A stretch of DNA of 35,426 nucleotides. Origin: JAYFRC01 sp034926415. Lineage in GTDB: Bacteria > Bacillota > Clostridia > Oscillospirales > Oscillospiraceae. The position numbers and the translations under genes were made by a program. Of the stretch, positions 15,312-23,956 are shown piece by piece. The stretch is taken from NCBI GenBank assembly GCA_034926415.1, contig JAYFRC010000067.1, positions 1 through 35,426 on the forward strand. Reading direction: 5' to 3'. Under the pieces are notes generated by a model, which ran no database searches, had not been told where the DNA came from, and saw nothing but the letters and a program-made list of their open reading frames with translations. Each line of letters starts with the position of its first letter. The stretch's first letter is position 1.

Positions 15312-18300
15312 TCAGAATTTTTGCCTGTTATTTTTTGTTCGACGGAAAAAACAGCGGGCAGCTCTCTTTTTGCCTCTGGAGAGCTCCATCCGCAGTCCCG
15401 CGGCGCCGCCTGCCAGAATCGCCATTCCGACGACCTGGAACCAGACGGTTCCGATTCCGCCGGTGACGGGCAGCGAATAGCCCGGCTGGTAGATGTTTGT
15501 CACCGCGATTTCGGGAACCGCAGTGCCGGAATAAGAATATGTGCCGCAGGCGAACTGAGCCCACTGGCTGGGGGCATGCATGGTCAGTTGTCCGGCGGTC
15601 GGATCGTACTGGATTGTACCGCCCCGGAAGGAGAAGCCGTTTTGAATCAGGTCTGTTCCGGAGAAGAAGGCAACATCGGTATTGACGTCTGTAATATTGG
15701 GACTGAATCCGATGGTACCGTTGATGATCCCCGCCACCGCCTGACGCTCCCCGGCGGAGAGAGAATTCCTCGTCCAAACGAAATATTTTTCGCTGTTTCC
15801 GGTCAGCTTTACGACAACCAAATTGATGGTGGAGCCGACGGGGAATTGCGTCTGATTGCAGTTGGTCGTCTTATCCACGATTGACTGATATGTCAGAATC
15901 GGTTCAGCCGTTGTGATTACCGATTCGAACCCGGTGCAGCTGGCCAGCGAGTAGCCTTCGAACAGAGCGTTAGCTCCGGTTTCGGAAACGGTATAGTCTC
16001 CGGCCGTCAGACCCTCCGCTTTCCAGGTCAGGGTCATGCCGTTCGGCGTGGCGTCGCTGAGGTACAGCGTGGCTGCGGAAGGATCTTCCCCGCTACCGGT
16101 GAGCTGAATGTAGTAGCTATGGTTGCCGGCTGCCGTTTGCATCAGACTCGTCAGCATGGCCTCGGTAATTCCGCTGAAGGTCTTGCTCACAGTCAGATAC
16201 GGAGTATCCGGTGTGGTCTCCCGTATATATGTATTGGTGAAGTAGACGGAGGCGGATAGGCTGCCGACCGTGAATCCGACGGTCTTTGTGCCGGTGATGT
16301 CGGCCAGACTATCCGGCGCGGTCCCGCCTTGCACCTCGCTCAGGCTGTAGCCTGAGGCATCTGAAACAGACTCCGTAATCGTATAGTTACCGTTGGTAAC
16401 GTTGGAAAAACTGGTTATGTACTCAGTTCCGGCCACGAAGGTATCTTGCTCGAGTATAATGTTTATGGTCGAAACAGGGATATCGTTATGGTTCAGCGTA
16501 AATGTCACGGTGTATCCTTCGTCGGGGATGGCGTCTGAGGTGAAACCGCTGAACGTTTTGTGAATCGTCACAGCGCTGCTTTGAAAATAGAGCCTCAGTG
16601 TGGTCTTCCTGTCCCGCACATACCAAGAGGTAGAACCGTAGTCGCTGTAGTTGCTGTCGCTGGAGCCGTAGCCCAGCTGCGTGCCGGTCAGCGAATACGA
16701 GTTGCTGAGGTTGGCGTAGTGGGTTGCTGTGGTAGCGTCCGCCAGAGTGCTTGACGGATCTACCGTTCCGCTGTCCGTATAGGTTTGCCTTGCACCATTG
16801 ACATAGTATTCAATGGTGTACGGGAGCTGCTGGGAGAAGGAGACATCATCCAGAAAATTGCCGATGGTTTGGTTGCCGGTAGACGTATCTCCCGCTACGA
16901 AGAAGAACCTGGTCAGATATTGTTCTGAAGAAACGTTATATGCGTTTCCAGAGTTGCTGTGATAATGCCACTGTGTGGCATTATCAGTATCGATATGCCA
17001 GACCTGTGCACTGGAAATACTGTGGCTGCTGCCATCGACGGTGCAGGTTGTCTGGCCGCTGTCCACCGCCGCAATCAGATCTTCAAGGTTATCCTGATCT
17101 GTGAAATCCCGTGCCTGCGCCGCCGACATGATCACAACAGACATTTTATCGATCACGCTTGAGGCGTTTGTCGCGCCTCTGGCACGGGAGCGGTGATACA
17201 GTGACCAATACAGGTTGGAGCCCGGCGCGGTCAGAACGTCCTGATACAGGGCGCCAGAGGCCTCGCAGTTCAGCTCCGCAAACTGATTGCCGTCTGCGGT
17301 GGGATTGGGATCGGTTGTGGAAATACCGTATTCGGACAGAGCATAACCGCTCTCATTAGAGGCCCTGGGCTGAATGATCTCGATGTCGTGGTTTAAGTTG
17401 CTTTCGCTGCCTGGGCCGGTAGTTTTCCAGATTAAACCGCTGTAATCATTGGGATACTGAACCATCAATCCTGTTTGACCGTTAACGGTTACGCTGCTGT
17501 TATTTGGATTTTCAAAGCTGCCGTTGCGCAGCTGCATATCGTATGGTACCGTGTAGCTCGCCGTGCCGACCGTGTCGGAACCGTCCGTCACCGTCAGCGT
17601 ATAGTTCTCCAGGCCCCCGTTGGTCAGAGCGACGTTGACCGACCGGCCGTCATTGGGCAGCAGCCCCTGCAGACCGTCCGGATCGGTAATCACTGCGTCA
17701 CCCTTCGACCAGATGAATGTATAGCCGGTCAGGTCGGCGATCGGCGTACTGTTTGCATCTTTAACGACGGCATTCAGCCAGCCGTCGGTGCTGATCGTAT
17801 CCGCAATGGAGACGGGGTCTACTGCCACTTTAATATAGAAGTTATCGTAGGACCCCCACCCGCCGTATTGAATACGGTAAAGATCGCCGGCAGAAGCGCC
17901 GGATGTAACCGTGGCGGTGCAGGACGCTCCGAAAGTGTTCAGAGTTACATTACCGGAAGCGCTGGAATAGGTGTCGTTGATCTTCTGCTGAACGCTCCAG
18001 CTGTTCCAGAAGCCTGTTTTATTGCTTTCAAGATCGACGGACTCACCCACCTGAAGCTGATAGGGGGAATCTTCATTTTGCCCCAGACTCGTGGAAGATG
18101 TCACCACATAGATTGAGAAGCTGTCGGCATCGAACTGGACGGCGGCTTCGTCCACCGCAACGGAATCGGCTATCTTTGTGGCGGTCACGGACATATCGGC
18201 TACGGTGGCGGTCACGGAATCCTCTGCGGCGGAGTTCACGTTGACTTCAACGGAATTAGCGGCGGGTGCTGCATCGGTGTCATCCCCAGCCTGGGCTTCA

Positions 18301-19091
18301 ATGTGGTACACGTTTACCTCGTCCACGTCCTCCAACTTGGGGGTATCGATATTCACGCTGACCGTTTTGCCGGTCGTCTCGTCGGGTTGGAACGCACTGC
18401 CGTCCGCGTTGCGGACGGTGATATCATATGCGGCAAAGATCTGCATGCCGTCGATGGTGACGTTCACCGGCCAAGCCGTTACATATCCATCCTCGGGCAG
18501 AGAGCCGACGACGGTAATAACCGTCGCATCGGCCGCTGCGGCCGCCATGGTGTCATCCGTATAGATGACGGCGCGGAGAGTCTGATCCGAAACAAGCGGT
18601 GCTGCGTCGGCGGAGACGGGGTCGGTTATCAGGCCAGTGGGATCGGCTTCCGGGTCAACGGGATCGGCTTCCGGGTCAGCGGGATCGGCTGTCGGGTCAG
18701 CTGGATCGGCTTCCGGGTCAGTTGGATCGGCTGCCGGGTCAGCTGGATCGGCTTCCGGGTCAGCTGGATCGGCTGCCGGGTCAGCGGGATCGGCTGTCGG
18801 GTCAGCTGGATCGGCTTCCGGGTCAGCTAGATCGGCTGTCGGGTCAGCGGGATCGGCTGTCGGGTCAGCGTGATCGGACCCGGAGCCGGGATCAGCCTTA
18901 ACTTCGGAGGAGTCCTCTCCTCCTTCACCGGAAGTGCCGGCATCGGAAGCCACCTGACTGCCTGCGCTTTCCGTTACATATCCGGAAAGATCACCGCCTG
19001 CGGCGTATGCTGAAATCATGCCCAAACAGAAGAGCATAATCAGCACCAGAGTAAAGGCCAAGATCCTTTTGAGCTTGATTTTTCTACTCAA
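15312..19091 (-). CDS. Large pilus-tip adhesin with Asp-Pro repeats, LPVTG-anchored
   Basis: This 1259-residue surface protein has a signal peptide (about 1-31), an acidic linker and eleven 7-residue Asp-Pro repeats (about 74-152). A large lectin-like beta region starting near QLRNGSFENP follows. Next come CnaB-like domains: VTIHKTFSGF and YLTVSKTFSGI blocks, each followed by GNYTITESVSD or AGDYTVSETGA E-boxes. Near the C-terminus are LPVTG, a hydrophobic segment and a long basic tail. It is first in the operon and the largest product, the usual position of a tip adhesin. The start is TTG with AAAGGA about 10 bases upstream. The ligand is unknown. Confidence 0.87.
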   Translation of the reverse strand: MSRKIKLKRILAFTLVLIMLFCLGMISAYAAGGDLSGYVTESAGSQVASDAGTSGEGGEDSSEVKADPGSGSDHADPTADPADPTADLADPEADPADPTADPADPAADPADPEADPADPAADPTDPEADPADPTADPADPEADPVDPEADPTGLITDPVSADAAPLVSDQTLRAVIYTDDTMAAAAADATVITVVGSLPEDGYVTAWPVNVTIDGMQIFAAYDITVRNADGSAFQPDETTGKTVSVNIDTPKLEDVDEVNVYHIEAQAGDDTDAAPAANSVEVNVNSAAEDSVTATVADMSVTATKIADSVAVDEAAVQFDADSFSIYVVTSSTSLGQNEDSPYQLQVGESVDLESNKTGFWNSWSVQQKINDTYSSASGNVTLNTFGASCTATVTSGASAGDLYRIQYGGWGSYDNFYIKVAVDPVSIADTISTDGWLNAVVKDANSTPIADLTGYTFIWSKGDAVITDPDGLQGLLPNDGRSVNVALTNGGLENYTLTVTDGSDTVGTASYTVPYDMQLRNGSFENPNNSSVTVNGQTGLMVQYPNDYSGLIWKTTGPGSESNLNHDIEIIQPRASNESGYALSEYGISTTDPNPTADGNQFAELNCEASGALYQDVLTAPGSNLYWSLYHRSRARGATNASSVIDKMSVVIMSAAQARDFTDQDNLEDLIAAVDSGQTTCTVDGSSHSISSAQVWHIDTDNATQWHYHSNSGNAYNVSSEQYLTRFFFVAGDTSTGNQTIGNFLDDVSFSQQLPYTIEYYVNGARQTYTDSGTVDPSSTLADATTATHYANLSNSYSLTGTQLGYGSSDSNYSDYGSTSWYVRDRKTTLRLYFQSSAVTIHKTFSGFTSDAIPDEGYTVTFTLNHNDIPVSTINIILEQDTFVAGTEYITSFSNVTNGNYTITESVSDASGYSLSEVQGGTAPDSLADITGTKTVGFTVGSLSASVYFTNTYIRETTPDTPYLTVSKTFSGITEAMLTSLMQTAAGNHSYYIQLTGSGEDPSAATLYLSDATPNGMTLTWKAEGLTAGDYTVSETGANALFEGYSLASCTGFESVITTAEPILTYQSIVDKTTNCNQTQFPVGSTINLVVVKLTGNSEKYFVWTRNSLSAGERQAVAGIINGTIGFSPNITDVNTDVAFFSGTDLIQNGFSFRGGTIQYDPTAGQLTMHAPSQWAQFACGTYSYSGTAVPEIAVTNIYQPGYSLPVTGGIGTVWFQVVGMAILAGGAAGLRMELSRGKKRAARCFFRRTKNNRQKF
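18638..18870 (-). repeat. Eleven 21-bp tandem repeats in the adhesin gene
   Basis: The unit, read on the plus strand, is close to GGGATCGGCTTCCGGGTCAGC, with only a few variable positions. It encodes a 7-residue unit of the type ADPxADP. The in-frame 21-bp unit means copy-number change lengthens or shortens the stalk without breaking the gene. Confidence 0.93.
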
Positions 19092-19616
19092 AATAATAGA
19101 TTCCTTTCTTTCCGGGATTTGCGGGGGCCTTCCCGCCGGAACTTGTTTGCTGAGTTTGAACGGCCATTTGAGATGTTATTCAGTCTTAAAGTCGGTTGGA
19201 TGCAGTCACTGCCGCCTTTGAATCCGGTGATTTGACGATCTTCATACTGAAAGCTCACCATAAATGCGGGAGGATATCATCCCCGCCGCACGGGCTCCAG
19301 GGAGAGATCAGATGCAGCCCCAAATCATCAATTATTCTTTATCTGAAGGATAATCTGAAAAAATTTCAAAATAGTTTCATGACGCCAATTTCAACTAACA
19401 ATTTTTTAAAGATTGAATTTTCTGCGTTTTGCACAACCAAATAATTCCAGTTTTGTCGAGATTTATTAACCATTTTTGGTTCTTCATAAAAATATGGAAT
19501 ATTTGGCAAACTTCGCCACTTTTTTCAACGGACAATCTGCTATATTAAGTGGAGATCTATGGATCTGATGTGAATTTTTTGCAATTGGTGGCCGATCAGT
19601 ATCAGACAATAAGTAC
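19092..19616. other. Divergent control region, pilus operon and regulator
   Basis: These 525 bases hold no gene. The half nearest the regulator is AT-rich (19330-19600), including a TATATTAAG segment near 19540. The half nearest the adhesin is GC-richer. No single promoter stands out clearly enough to call. It is the natural place for regulator binding sites. Confidence 0.5.
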
Positions 19617-20906
19617 ATGGGGGGACGTGCCGTGTGCGCCGAGAAATTTGTGCTGATTGTGAAATCATTCGGGGGCTTTTCCATTTCGGCCTGCGCTGGC
19701 AATACACGGGAACCTATCGGTCTATCCCTTCCTGATGGCGACAGTCACGCCCGCAAAATGTGGACTCTGATAAAATATTTGGTTTGCTCCCAGCGGAGCA
19801 GAGTTTCCGCAGATGAGCTGATTGAAATTCTCTGGCCCCAGGATGGGAACGCCGCGGATCCGGTGCGGGCCCTGCGTCTGCTGGTCTACCGGGCGCGCCA
19901 TGAGCTGGATAAGCTCGGATGTGTCACGGGGGACCAACTGATCCTGTGTCATGGCGGCGCGTACAGCTGGAACCGGATGATCCCCATGGAAGTGGATGCA
20001 GAGCTTTTTGAAAATAACTACCGAGCCTCCCGCAATGTAAGCGACGAGCCGCGGCTGAGTCATCTGCGCTCCGCCATCGACCTCTACAAGGGGCCGTTCC
20101 TGCCGCGGGATTCATCCAGCGAGTGGGTCATGGCGCTGGATACATATTTTCATTCCAGATACACCTCCATATGTCTTGAGACAATTGAGATCCTCCGACA
20201 TGCCGGTCGGTCATGGGACATTGTGGATATTTCCAGCAGCGCTATGGTCAAAGACCCATATATCGAGGACTTTCACATCGCAATGATCGAGGCGCTGGCC
20301 AATTTGGGCGCCGTCAAAAACGCAAAGGAACACTATGAAAAAGTAACAGAGCTGTACCGGCAGGATACGGATTTCCAACCCTCACCCAAGCTGGCGGAGT
20401 CCTACTATGCAATCCTGAAAACCGAGAATAAGCCGGGAACGAATTTATATTCTATACAGAAGAGCCTGAATGACGATGAGGAGGACAGTGCGTTCTACTG
20501 TGAATACGAGCTGTTCAAAAAGATATACTCTCTTAAGCGCAGGGAGTGCCTGCGCACTCATTCCGTGATTCAGATAGTGCTGATGACGATGGTTCCATCC
20601 AGAGGTCATACCTACCGCCCGGTGGACGCAGCTATGGAGAAGATGAGTGAGACGATTGCCGGATCTCTGCGCAGATGTGATATTTTCACACGTTTCAACT
20701 CGACCCAGTTCCTGTTGCTCCTGCAGTTTACTGCTGCCGAAAAAGGGAAACCGATCATTGGAAGAATCAAAAAAAGATTCCATAGCCTTATGCCGAGATC
20801 CGGTTACCTGCTGCAGTACACTCTTCTTCCCCTCTCATCCGATGAGCTTGCGGAAAATGTGGGCGTGGGCATCCCAAAAGCACCCGAAATGAATCGCATC
20901 CCATAA
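19617..20906 (+). CDS. SARP/BTAD-type regulator with degenerate GGDEF-like C-terminus
   Basis: This 429-residue protein has a winged-helix DNA-binding domain of OmpR/SARP type at about 35-115 (KMWTLIKYLVCSQRSRVSAD, then ELIEILWPQ and ALRLLVYRARHEL). A bacterial transcriptional activation domain with TPR-like helices follows at about 120-270. The C-terminal 140 residues resemble a diguanylate cyclase fold (SLRRCDIFTRFNSTQFLLLL), where the catalytic GGDEF is replaced by FNSTQF. There is no receiver domain or membrane segment. It is divergent from the pilus operon and is the likely activator (inference). The ATG has no clear ribosome site. A GTG at 19632 behind GGGGGG is an alternative start. 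Confidence 0.8.
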   Translation: MGGRAVCAEKFVLIVKSFGGFSISACAGNTREPIGLSLPDGDSHARKMWTLIKYLVCSQRSRVSADELIEILWPQDGNAADPVRALRLLVYRARHELDKLGCVTGDQLILCHGGAYSWNRMIPMEVDAELFENNYRASRNVSDEPRLSHLRSAIDLYKGPFLPRDSSSEWVMALDTYFHSRYTSICLETIEILRHAGRSWDIVDISSSAMVKDPYIEDFHIAMIEALANLGAVKNAKEHYEKVTELYRQDTDFQPSPKLAESYYAILKTENKPGTNLYSIQKSLNDDEEDSAFYCEYELFKKIYSLKRRECLRTHSVIQIVLMTMVPSRGHTYRPVDAAMEKMSETIAGSLRRCDIFTRFNSTQFLLLLQFTAAEKGKPIIGRIKKRFHSLMPRSGYLLQYTLLPLSSDELAENVGVGIPKAPEMNRIP

Positions 20907-20936
20907 ATACAATGCATAATGAAAAGTTAAATAGTG

Positions 20937-21165
20937 TCAGTCGGTGAATATTTCTTGAATAATAAAATCATTTTTCCTGCTACGTATACTGGTCAAGCCA
21001 ATTGAATACTTTAATTTCCGAAAAGCAGTTCTCACTCCCCAACGCATCTGGCAGAGACTTTTGACATCATATGCAGAAAAACTATCAACATGCAAATTTG
21101 TATATAGTTTCAAAGTTATCCTGTGACAACATACCTCGAACTACTCTGAAAGCAAGTTCATACAT
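20937..21165 (-). pseudogene. IS4-family transposase remnant (C-terminal part)
   Basis: Read on the minus strand, MYELAFRVVRGMLSQDNFET shifts frame into YTNLHVDSFSAYDVKSLC, then QMRWGVRTAFRKLKYSIGL, then RKNDFIIQEIF. The family signature is the RWGxETxFRxLKYxIGL block with the downstream QEIF. It has at least one frameshift and lacks the N-terminal two thirds. No terminal inverted repeats were seen. Confidence 0.75.
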
Positions 21166-21201
21166 TTTGTTGGATTTCGGTTACAAATAGTCAAAGGAAA
21201 A

Positions 21202-21228
21202 GGCCGGCATTCGCAATAAATGCCGGCC
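21202..21228 (-). terminator. Hairpin GGCCGGCATT / AATGCCGGCC
   Basis: A 10-bp perfect stem is followed on the minus strand by TTTTCCTTT. It may be a leftover terminator for the decayed minus-strand transposase material. Confidence 0.45.
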
Positions 21229-21375
21229 TCGGGTCAAATATAATAATTATATTTTGGTCAGTATCAAAATATATCTTTTTGCTGGGGCTGATTCCCATCT
21301 TTTGGTCTTTTCAGCGCATTTCTCTTTTACACCGAATTGTAAATTTTTGGATGGTCTCACATCTCATTTTTTGGT

Positions 21376-21427
21376 GAGTGTAACTAGGCTACGAACCACG
21401 CAGCGAAAGAACGCCGCGCGGTTCGCA
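21376..21427 (+). repeat. Hairpin repeat, copy A (left of the pyrimidine operon)
   Basis: GAGTGTAACTAGGCTACGAA opens the copy, followed by a stem (GAACCACGCAGCG with CGCCGCGCGGTTC) and an AAAGAA loop. It resembles copy B at 34767-34811 (about 18 of 25 bases identical over the left part). Confidence 0.45.
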
Positions 21428-21579
21428 ATTTTCTATTTTCCATATCGCAATCTTTCGTTTTTACCGTGTGCATCGTCCCCCAAAACGGCTGGTTGCTTCG
21501 CCAACTTCATAGAGCTGTTTTTTGGCTTTTTTTACGTTCTTCTTGTGAGTCAAATTCGAGCCGATCAAATAATACCACC

Positions 21580-21822
21580 TATACCTCATCGGACAAATTA
21601 AACCAGTTCTGTATAAAGATACATTCGCAGTATTGTTTCCGCCCCACGCGTCGGACATCCCCCCTTCCCGTTTGGATAATACGACGGAATGATGGCAGTT
21701 CATTTATCCCATGGGATCACTTCGTCCAAAATCTCCTGAAATTTCTCCCGTTTGGTTTTTCGTTTCCGCTTCCGCTTCCGCTTCGCATATTCCATATCTG
21801 AAAAGCTCTGCTGCCAGTTCAT
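21580..21822 (-). pseudogene. IS5-family transposase remnant (N-terminal part)
   Basis: An ATG at 21822 opens MNWQQSFSDMEYAKRK, followed by KFQEILDEVIPWDK and a stop at 21700-21702. Beyond the stop the same frame continues IIPSYYPNGKGGCPTRGAET and ILRMYLY, then shifts to QNWFNLSDE. This is the start of IS5-type transposases (SFxDxEY, IPW, YYPxGxxGxP, ETxLRMYL). The DDE core is missing. Confidence 0.75.
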
Positions 21823-22089
21823 TTTTTGCGCCCACCGTTTTCTTTTATCATACCTCTCCTACTCAACCGATTAAATTAGTGATTACTTGAGACAAACGGA
21901 CTATTCAGGAGTTTTGCTGTGGCAAAATGAAAGGTCTAAGCACTGAATATTCATATTGCGGCGCGAGCTGAAAATCCTGCCGGTTGTGCTCAAGCACAAC
22001 CGGCAGGACAATCATTGCTTTGATTATCCGCGATAAGCGCATAAAACCTGTGTATTTTTAATAAAAAAGGGTGAAACATGTTTTTTGTC
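21823..22089. other. Intergenic stretch with a long perfect palindrome
   Basis: No gene was found here. Positions 21976-21990 are the exact reverse complement of 21993-22007 (15 bp arms CCTGCCGGTTGTGCT, 2-base centre). No T-run follows on the plus strand. On the minus strand ATTTTC follows. It could be a terminator for the other strand or an operator. It lies 83 bases before the promoter of the pyrimidine operon. Confidence 0.6.
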
Positions 22090-22117
22090 TTGACATCGTG
22101 AGGAGCCTCGCTATACT
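22090..22117 (+). promoter_or_regulatory. SigA-type promoter of the pyrimidine operon
   Basis: A perfect TTGACA (22090-22095), a 16-base spacer and TATACT (22112-22117) predict a start near 22124. This gives a leader of about 150 bases before the first gene. Confidence 0.75.
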
Positions 22118-22193
22118 TAATATATAATTAAAAAAGCAAAAATGAATTTTTAGCTTGATCAACTTGATATTTATTTAAGCATGAAATAACACA

Positions 22194-22240
22194 AGCAACA
22201 AGGAAGTTGTCTTAAAGACAGCTTCCCTGTTGCTTTTTTA
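22194..22240 (+). terminator. Intrinsic terminator in the leader of the pyrimidine operon
   Basis: A long stem in three blocks (AGCAACA with TGTTGCT, GGAAG with CTTCC, GTCT with AGAC) is followed by TTTTTTA. It lies between the promoter and the first gene, so transcription must be released from it, or it ends a short RNA of about 115 nt. Confidence 0.85.
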
Positions 22241-22273
22241 TTTGGAAAACATATCGGAAAGGAGCAGTTATAT

Positions 22274-23047
22274 ATGGCCGCGACGGAAATGGAAATAAAG
22301 ATCGATAATGTTGGGATGGTCTACAGGGACAACGGAAAAAATGTCACCGCGCTGACGGGAGTCAGCATGGACATAGAAAAGGGCGAATTCATATCTCTGC
22401 TCGGCCCGTCCGGGTGCGGCAAGACTACTCTGCTCCGCATAGTGGCCGATCTGCTGAAGCCGACTTCGGGAAACGTGTTTATTGAAGGGGAGACGCCGAG
22501 AGAGGCAAGACTTGCAAAAAAATACGGCATGGTGTTTCAGAGCCCGGTGCTTTATGACTGGCGCACGGTCAAGAAAAACGTGGAGCTCCCGCTGGAGATG
22601 ATGAAACTCAGTCAGGAAGAGCGAAGCAAACGATCGAGCGAGATGCTTGATCTTGTGGATCTGACAAGTTTTTCCGAGCACTATCCCCAACAGCTGTCCG
22701 GCGGCATGCAGCAGAGAGTCGGCATTGCACGGGCCCTGGCGCTGCAGCCGGAGATACTCCTTATGGATGAGCCGTTCTCGGCATTGGACGAATTTACCAA
22801 AGAAAAGCTCCAGGAAGATCTGCTGAGAATATGGAGCAAGACAAATAAAACGGTTTTGTTCGTTACGCATAATATCGCGGAATCCGTTTTTCTGTCGGAC
22901 AGGATATGTGTGCTTTCCCCGCATCCTGGTCGGCTGTCCGCAGTCATAGATGTGGATCTGCCCAGACCGAGAACTCCTGAAATGCGGACGTCGCCGGAAT
23001 TTTCGGCGCTGGTCGTAAAGGTCAGAGGAAGTTTCGAGGGAGTGTAA
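22274..23047 (+). CDS. ABC transporter ATPase, nitrate/thiamine-precursor (NMT1-type) class
   Basis: This 257-residue ATP-binding subunit has Walker A GPSGCGKTT (about 45), the Q-loop MVFQSPVLYDWRTV, the signature LSGGMQQRVGIARAL, Walker B ILLMDEPFSALD and the H-loop VTHNI. It resembles SsuB/TauB/NrtD-like ATPases that serve NMT1/THI5-type binding proteins. GAAAGGAG precedes the ATG, and the first permease gene begins 3 bases after the stop. Given its partners it powers uptake of a pyrimidine or related ring (inference). Confidence 0.93.
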   Translation: MAATEMEIKIDNVGMVYRDNGKNVTALTGVSMDIEKGEFISLLGPSGCGKTTLLRIVADLLKPTSGNVFIEGETPREARLAKKYGMVFQSPVLYDWRTVKKNVELPLEMMKLSQEERSKRSSEMLDLVDLTSFSEHYPQQLSGGMQQRVGIARALALQPEILLMDEPFSALDEFTKEKLQEDLLRIWSKTNKTVLFVTHNIAESVFLSDRICVLSPHPGRLSAVIDVDLPRPRTPEMRTSPEFSALVVKVRGSFEGV

Positions 23048-23050
23048 AGC

Positions 23051-23956
23051 ATGAAGGATTTTATAGCTAAAATCAGGGAGTCGCCCCATACGGCGACGAT
23101 AATGTGGCTTGTCGGTCTGATAGTCGCATGGGAGATAGGCGCGTGCGTGGTTGCGGTTACGAAGCGCTCTCCCGAAAACGTGCTGCCGCATCTCTACCAG
23201 ATAATCGCGGCCATCTTCTCGACTACTAAGGTATCCGGAGGGCAGACGGTAACGATGATCGTCCTCAGCAACGCGGCTCAGACGCTGCTGCGCGCGGGCA
23301 TAGGTTTTATCATCGGCGCGGGCATAGGTTTTATACTGGCGATATTCATGCGTGTTTCAAACGTGGTCGAGAAGATAGCGTTTCCGTACCTGATGCTGAT
23401 ACAGATGATACCTATTCTCGGCATGGCGCCTATAGTGCTGGCGGTCACCCACGACATCGGCACGTCGCGTATCGTCATCGCCGCGATACTGACGTTTTAC
23501 CCGGTCTGTTCCAGCACGCTGGCCGGACTTAAATCCGTGGAGCAGGAAAAACTTGACCTTATGCATCTGTGCGCGGCCAGCAAAGGCCAGGCGTATTTTT
23601 ACACGCTGATACCCACAGCTATACCGTATTTATTTACGGGACTCAAAATAGCGGCGCCCATGGCGATAACCGCATCCATACTGGTCGATACGCTTCAGGG
23701 CGACGGCGGGCTCGGATGCATGCTGTCGCAGTCTCTTAAGCACGCGCTTTCGATCTATGTGTTCTGGCTTATTGTTTTTCTCTCTGCGCTGGTCGGCGTG
23801 CTCAGTTCGTGGCTGATGAGCTGGCTCGAAAAGAGAATAGCGCCGCAGCATCGCTGTGAAAGGCTCGCAGCTGCCGAGGCGCGCAGGCAGAAGCGATATA
23901 TGCGCTCGGCGACGGAAAAAAGAACTGCTGTGGCCGGAAAAGGAGACACCCAATGA
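23051..23956 (+). CDS. ABC transporter permease 1
   Basis: This 301-residue inner-membrane subunit has about six hydrophobic segments. The cytoplasmic EAA-type loop is visible at AASKGQAYFYTLIPTAIPYLFTG and contacts the ATPase. It has a highly charged C-terminal tail (from about 255). Together with the next gene it would form a heterodimeric channel. The stop overlaps the next start (ATGA). Isoleucine is often coded by ATA, as in most of this operon and unlike the left half of the window. Confidence 0.92.
   Translation: MKDFIAKIRESPHTATIMWLVGLIVAWEIGACVVAVTKRSPENVLPHLYQIIAAIFSTTKVSGGQTVTMIVLSNAAQTLLRAGIGFIIGAGIGFILAIFMRVSNVVEKIAFPYLMLIQMIPILGMAPIVLAVTHDIGTSRIVIAAILTFYPVCSSTLAGLKSVEQEKLDLMHLCAASKGQAYFYTLIPTAIPYLFTGLKIAAPMAITASILVDTLQGDGGLGCMLSQSLKHALSIYVFWLIVFLSALVGVLSSWLMSWLEKRIAPQHRCERLAAAEARRQKRYMRSATEKRTAVAGKGDTQ

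Noticed and set aside
18638..18870. CRISPR-like repeat
   Set aside because: Units are contiguous 21-bp in-frame repeats without spacers, inside a coding gene.
18637..18873. Plus-strand ORF of Gly/Ser/Ala repeats opposite the adhesin
   Set aside because: It is the antisense reading of the 21-bp repeat array, with no ribosome site. The open frame follows from the repeat unit.
22268..23191. Long minus-strand ORF opposite the ABC ATPase gene
   Set aside because: The plus strand carries a complete ATPase with all motifs. The antisense frame has no recognisable content.
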